A stretch of 64,000 nucleotides of DNA from Chloroflexi bacterium CFX4 (GTDB taxonomy: Bacteria; Chloroflexota; Anaerolineae; Aggregatilineales; UBA2796), in assembly GCA_021404685.1 (NCBI GenBank), contig QWHC01000013.1, forward strand, positions 1-64,000, in the 5' to 3' direction. Of this stretch, positions 60,673-64,000 are shown one piece after another. A model generated the notes under the pieces. The model searched no databases. It was not told where the DNA came from and saw nothing but the letters and a program-made list of their open reading frames with translations. The position numbers were made by a program, and so were the translations under genes. Position 1 is the stretch's first letter; every line of letters starts with the position of its first letter.

Positions 60673-61833
60673 ATGCACATAGCGATCAACGCTTGGTTTT
60701 GGGATCAGGTTTACACGGGCAGCGGGCAATATGTGCGCGAGCTGGTGCGCGCCCTGTGGCGCCTACGCCAAGCGGAAACGCCGTATGCTGATCTCAAACT
60801 TTCCTTGATCATGCCCAACCGCGCTCAGCCCCCTGCCGATGTGCCTGAGGGTGTGCAGGTTGTGCGCGTGCGTGTTGGCAATGGTCAGCTTGGCAAGGTG
60901 TGGTTTGAACAGCGCACCTTCCCAAGGGTGGCAGGGCAGCTTGGCGCACAGATCGCGCATGTGCCGTATTGGGCAGCGCCGCTCAGCGCACCAACGCGCC
61001 TTGTGGTGACGGTGCATGATGTCATTCCGTTGAGTATGCCCGCCTATCAAGGTGGCTTGGGCGCACGGCTCTACTTTAGCCTTGTGCGCGCTTCGGCGGC
61101 AGGTGTGGCGCACATCATCACCGACTCTGAATTTTCCAAGCAAGAGATTGTGCAGCATATCGGCGTGCCAGCCGAGATGGTAACCTCGATTCCGTTGGCA
61201 ACCTCAGCGGCGTTTCATCCACGGCTTGGCGCAGAGCGCGACGCCGAAGTGCGCCGTAAGTACAACCTGCCGGAGGGCTACGCGCTCTATTTGGGCGGCT
61301 TTGACGTGCGAAAGAATTTGCGTGCGCTGATTGCTGCCTACACCTACGTTGGACCTTCGGTCGGTGACGAATATCCTTTGGTGCTGGCAGGCAAAGCGCC
61401 TGAGCAGTGGGGAACGGCACGCTTTCCCGATCTGCCTGCCGAGATTGCCGCACGGGAAGGTTTAGCGCAGTGGATACGCTGGATCGGCGCGGTTGCAGAG
61501 GAAGATAAGCCCGCACTCTACCGCATGGCGCGCCTTTTCGTCATGCCCAGCCGCTATGAAGGCTTTGGTTTCGGCGTTTTGGAGGCGATGGCGTGCGGCA
61601 CACCGGTGGTAGCAGCCAACGCCTCCTCACTCTCGGAGGTGGCGGGCGAGGCTGCCTACCTCGTCTCGCCCGACGACTCGCGGCAGCTTGGCGGTGCAAT
61701 CATCGCCGTGCTGATTCAAGATGATCTACACGCCAGTTTGCGGAACTTAGGCTTGGCACGCGCCACCAACTTCAGCTGGGAACGCACCGCACGCGAGACC
61801 TACGCCATTTACGATCAGGTCTTAGCGCGCTGA
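60673..61833 (+). CDS. GT4-family glycosyltransferase
   Basis: This 386-aa retaining glycosyltransferase has a GT-B fold. The start has GSGQYVRELV; the donor domain has LGGFDVRKNLRALI, WIGAVAEEDKPALYRMA and the E-x7-E region MPSRYEGFGFGVLEAMACG. The ATG at 60673 has AAGGG 6 bases upstream; the frame is open for 56 codons before it but without homology. It is similar in size and motif order to the enzyme at 32850 but is not in the polysaccharide operon. Confidence 0.9.
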   Translation: MHIAINAWFWDQVYTGSGQYVRELVRALWRLRQAETPYADLKLSLIMPNRAQPPADVPEGVQVVRVRVGNGQLGKVWFEQRTFPRVAGQLGAQIAHVPYWAAPLSAPTRLVVTVHDVIPLSMPAYQGGLGARLYFSLVRASAAGVAHIITDSEFSKQEIVQHIGVPAEMVTSIPLATSAAFHPRLGAERDAEVRRKYNLPEGYALYLGGFDVRKNLRALIAAYTYVGPSVGDEYPLVLAGKAPEQWGTARFPDLPAEIAAREGLAQWIRWIGAVAEEDKPALYRMARLFVMPSRYEGFGFGVLEAMACGTPVVAANASSLSEVAGEAAYLVSPDDSRQLGGAIIAVLIQDDLHASLRNLGLARATNFSWERTARETYAIYDQVLAR

Positions 61834-61843
61834 TGCTGAGCGC

Positions 61844-62761
61844 CTAGAGATCGAACAGGCTGGCACTGGCGAGCGCATCCTCAACCTGTTCGATCAGGCT
61901 TTCATCTTCCAGTTCTTCGGCATACTTAAAGAGCCGTTCCAGCACACGGCGCGACTCGCCGCTGCCAATTTCGCCGAGCGACCAGATCGCCATTTCGAGC
62001 GTTTGCCGATCCGCATCCACCACCAGCTTGCCGATCTGTGGCACCGCCTCCTCTAGCCCTAATTCACCGGCGGCACGGATCGACTCAAAGCGGATAGCAG
62101 GATCATCGCTGCCTAGTTCGCGTAGCACAGCGCTTGCCCAGCGCTCATCACAGGATTTGCCCATTGCGTAGATTGCCGCAGCGCGCAGCCGTGCATCGCC
62201 GTTTTGATAGGATTCCTGAATCATGCCCGCCACTTCGGGACGGCTGCTGTTGGCGATTGCCTCCAACGCACGGCAGCGCACGCGCACATCTTCATCTTGA
62301 TTGTTGTAGAGTTTGAGCGCGATACGCTCGGCTTGCCGTGCCTGCATGGCGCTGAACTTGCCCAGCTCTGCCTGCAAGATGAAGCGCCCCAGTGCGCCGA
62401 CGGCAGCCGCACGCACCGTTGGCGAAGAGTCAATGGTTGCCATCGGCAGCAGACGGTTCATCAGTTCTACGGATTCATCCATCCACGATGCCTCAATGGC
62501 AGCCTCGCGCAGGTTTTCATGCAGATCGGTGAGGGCAAGGCGTGTTACAGCGCTGAAATCGGTATCAAAATCCGATTCGCTCAAGGTGGTGATCTCGCGC
62601 AGCACTTGGTGCCGCCGCGCCACTGGAATATTGCCCCACGCCTTGATGAGTGCCTGCTGTTCAGGTTCGCCCAGGTTGGAGAGCCGCCGCACCATCGCTT
62701 TGGTGATGGGCGTCTCGTCACCAATCAGGCTGCGGATTACGTCTTCAAATTTTATTGCCAT
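61844..62761 (-). CDS. HEAT-repeat protein
   Basis: This 305-aa cytosolic alpha-helical protein has at least five HEAT/PBS-lyase-type repeats after residue 75, for example SPTVRAAAVGALGRF, DVRVRCRALEAIAN, DARLRAAAIYAMGKS and DPAIRFESIRAAGEL. The ATG at 62761 has AAGGTG upstream. It probably mediates protein binding. It lies 23 bases downstream of the site-2 protease gene and may be co-transcribed with it. Specific role unknown. Confidence 0.85.
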   Translation of the reverse strand: MAIKFEDVIRSLIGDETPITKAMVRRLSNLGEPEQQALIKAWGNIPVARRHQVLREITTLSESDFDTDFSAVTRLALTDLHENLREAAIEASWMDESVELMNRLLPMATIDSSPTVRAAAVGALGRFILQAELGKFSAMQARQAERIALKLYNNQDEDVRVRCRALEAIANSSRPEVAGMIQESYQNGDARLRAAAIYAMGKSCDERWASAVLRELGSDDPAIRFESIRAAGELGLEEAVPQIGKLVVDADRQTLEMAIWSLGEIGSGESRRVLERLFKYAEELEDESLIEQVEDALASASLFDL

Positions 62762-62784
62762 CCTCACACCTTAGCTCTCTGTGC

Positions 62785-64000
62785 CTAGCGGATCAGCTGC
62801 CCAATCGGATTGACCAGATCGTTGACGACCAACACCACGAACAAGCTCAAGATGATCATCAACCCAACCATGTGAATCACACCTTCACGCTCTGGCGCCA
62901 TGGGCTTACCACGAATAATCTCGACCAACACAAACAAGATACGTCCGCCATCCAAGCCGGGAATGGGTAGCAGATTGGTGAAGCCAAGCGCAAGGCTAAT
63001 CAGCGCCGCAAAGTTGATCAGGCGCAGCGGCGAACGATCCTCAACCGCCGCACTAACAACCTGCCCGCCCAACTGCGAAATGCCAACCACGCTCACCGGG
63101 CGCGCTTCTTCGATGGTTAGGGCGCCGCGGATCAAGTCTACTGGAAAGCGGATCAACGTTTCCAAGACGACGCCTGTGCGCTGCACGCCAGCGCCAATTG
63201 CCTCGATGAACGGTTTGCCTTCCGCTCGATTCTCCAGCGCCAAGCCCGTATTAAAATCGAACACGAGGGAACGCAACCCAATGCCAACCGGACCCTCGCC
63301 GGCGGGTGGGTTGCGGCGCGGCACTACTTCTAGGGTGAGGCGTTCGTTGCCGCGCTGCACCTCAAAGGTGACCGGTGTGCCGCCGCGTTCACGCACATAT
63401 TCCACGATGGATTCGGTGCCACGCACCCTGCCATCCACGCTCACAATAATATCGTTCGGCTGGAAAAGCCCATCGGCGGGTGAGTTGCGCGTAATGCTCG
63501 TGATCAGCACCGCTTGGCTGGGAAAACGGCTTGTTGCCTCACCGAGCAGCACCTCACGCTGTTCGCCATCACGCGCTATGGTTAGGCTGATCGGCTCAGC
63601 TTTCCGATCTGACTCTCGGTGGGCGGCGATTTGTGCGTCAATCTGCTCAGTGGTGCTGACTGAAACGCCATTCACCGCCACAATCACATCGCCATATTGC
63701 AAACCGTTTTGGGCAGCCGGCGAATTGGGCGCAGCACCAAGCACAATAGGCGGTAGCGTGATCGTCGCCGCGATGATCAGCAGCACCATCGCTGCAATAA
63801 TGTTCATGCCCGACCCTGCCGCTAAGAAGAACAGCCGTTGCAGCGGTGATGCCTCTGCCACCGATTTCAGCTTTGGCACCTTCTTGCCAAGCGCTTCCAA
63901 CTCTGCCTGATATTGCCGATAGGCTTGCCGTTCGCGTTCGGTTGCTTCCTCACCCACAGGGCGCACAAAATCTTCACCCAGTGGGCGCACAAAGCCACCC
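62785..64000 (-). CDS. rseP: Site-2 protease family zinc metalloprotease (RseP-like), N-terminus outside the window
   Basis: About 405 residues are visible. The frame is open to the right edge (GGF VRPLGED) with the N-terminal HExxH beyond it, so no start is seen. A membrane segment (GSGMNIIAAMVLLIIAAT) is followed by two PDZ domains (about 75-180 and 175-255) that read NGLQYGDVIVAVNGVSV and LFQPNDIIVSVDGRV. Then come membrane segments with NLLPIPGLDGGRI, holding the third zinc ligand Asp. These enzymes cut membrane-embedded anti-sigma factors or signal-peptide remnants. Adjacent to a HEAT-repeat gene. Confidence 0.93.
   Translation of the reverse strand, partial: GGFVRPLGEDFVRPVGEEATERERQAYRQYQAELEALGKKVPKLKSVAEASPLQRLFFLAAGSGMNIIAAMVLLIIAATITLPPIVLGAAPNSPAAQNGLQYGDVIVAVNGVSVSTTEQIDAQIAAHRESDRKAEPISLTIARDGEQREVLLGEATSRFPSQAVLITSITRNSPADGLFQPNDIIVSVDGRVRGTESIVEYVRERGGTPVTFEVQRGNERLTLEVVPRRNPPAGEGPVGIGLRSLVFDFNTGLALENRAEGKPFIEAIGAGVQRTGVVLETLIRFPVDLIRGALTIEEARPVSVVGISQLGGQVVSAAVEDRSPLRLINFAALISLALGFTNLLPIPGLDGGRILFVLVEIIRGKPMAPEREGVIHMVGLMIILSLFVVLVVNDLVNPIGQLIR

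Noticed and set aside
62900..63910. 336-aa plus-strand ORF opposite the site-2 protease
   Set aside because: It is Ser/Arg/Thr-rich shadow sequence; the minus strand has PDZ and LDGG motifs.

Overview
The window is a gene-dense stretch of moderate-to-high GC bacterial chromosome with short intergenic gaps. Gene content suggests a free-living chemoheterotroph of the Chloroflexota, probably near the Anaerolineae. This is an inference from several traits together: a partial nuoB-nuoCD-nuoI cluster, a CdaA/TPR pair, many GT-C and GT4 glycosyltransferases, GAF-rich orphan histidine kinases, a TerY-P type vWA/PP2C/kinase cassette and methylmalonyl-CoA mutase. No rRNA, phage, integrase, transposase or CRISPR array was seen. 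One tRNA (Cys) is present.

Layout. 1-1.9 kb: a lone gene fusing a TIR-like domain to a Card1/Can2-like nuclease domain, bracketed by degenerate repeats. 1.9-4.9 kb: a sulfur amino-acid unit read leftward. A promoter leads into a 32-codon leader ORF rich in Cys/Met codons, then a terminator hairpin, tRNA-Cys, metY and metX; this looks like ribosome-mediated attenuation. 5.1-8.5 kb: RNase D, an acyl-CoA dehydrogenase with a clear palindromic operator, and a SufR-like regulator. 8.6-12.6 kb: a PadR-regulated ABC exporter (padR, ATPase, FtsX/MacB-type permease). 12.6-20.9 kb: a vWA, PP2C-FN3, kinase-zinc-ribbon cassette with a GT-C-like protein, a J-domain coiled-coil protein and a GT39 protein.

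21-32.9 kb (mostly plus strand): PucR-type regulator, MoxR ATPase, LysM/M23 lipoprotein, AroQ, macrodomain hydrolase, ArgF, a large TPR protein, CdaA (c-di-AMP synthase), MoaB and LeuB, with a DinB protein and a lipoprotein on the minus strand. 32.9-37 kb (minus): a polysaccharide block (GT4, GtrA, O-antigen ligase, UDP-glucuronate decarboxylase). 37-45.2 kb (minus): two multidomain sensor histidine kinases, YgfZ, a DinB-like protein and a renalase-like flavoprotein. 45.3-48.6 kb (plus): a zinc-ribbon FHA protein, a two-domain VOC dioxygenase and a GT-C-like membrane protein.

48.7-49.7 kb: a hicBA toxin-antitoxin pair whose toxin is cut by a nonsense codon, and a VOC protein flanked by two tiny ORFs. 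49.9-56.1 kb (plus): CYTH protein, methylmalonyl-CoA mutase large subunit, an IscX-like protein and the nuo genes, ending in a strong terminator. 56.1-57.1 kb: an AT-richer GIY-YIG/DUF4357 gene whose start region is a perfect 58-bp tandem duplication. 57.3-64 kb: malate dehydrogenase, a His-rich helix-hairpin-helix membrane protein, a zinc alcohol dehydrogenase, a GT4 glycosyltransferase, a HEAT-repeat protein and the C-terminal part of a site-2 protease cut by the window edge.

All functional calls come from reading motifs and translated sequence by eye. Promoters and operators are pattern matches, and domain names are family-level assignments that were not checked against a database.
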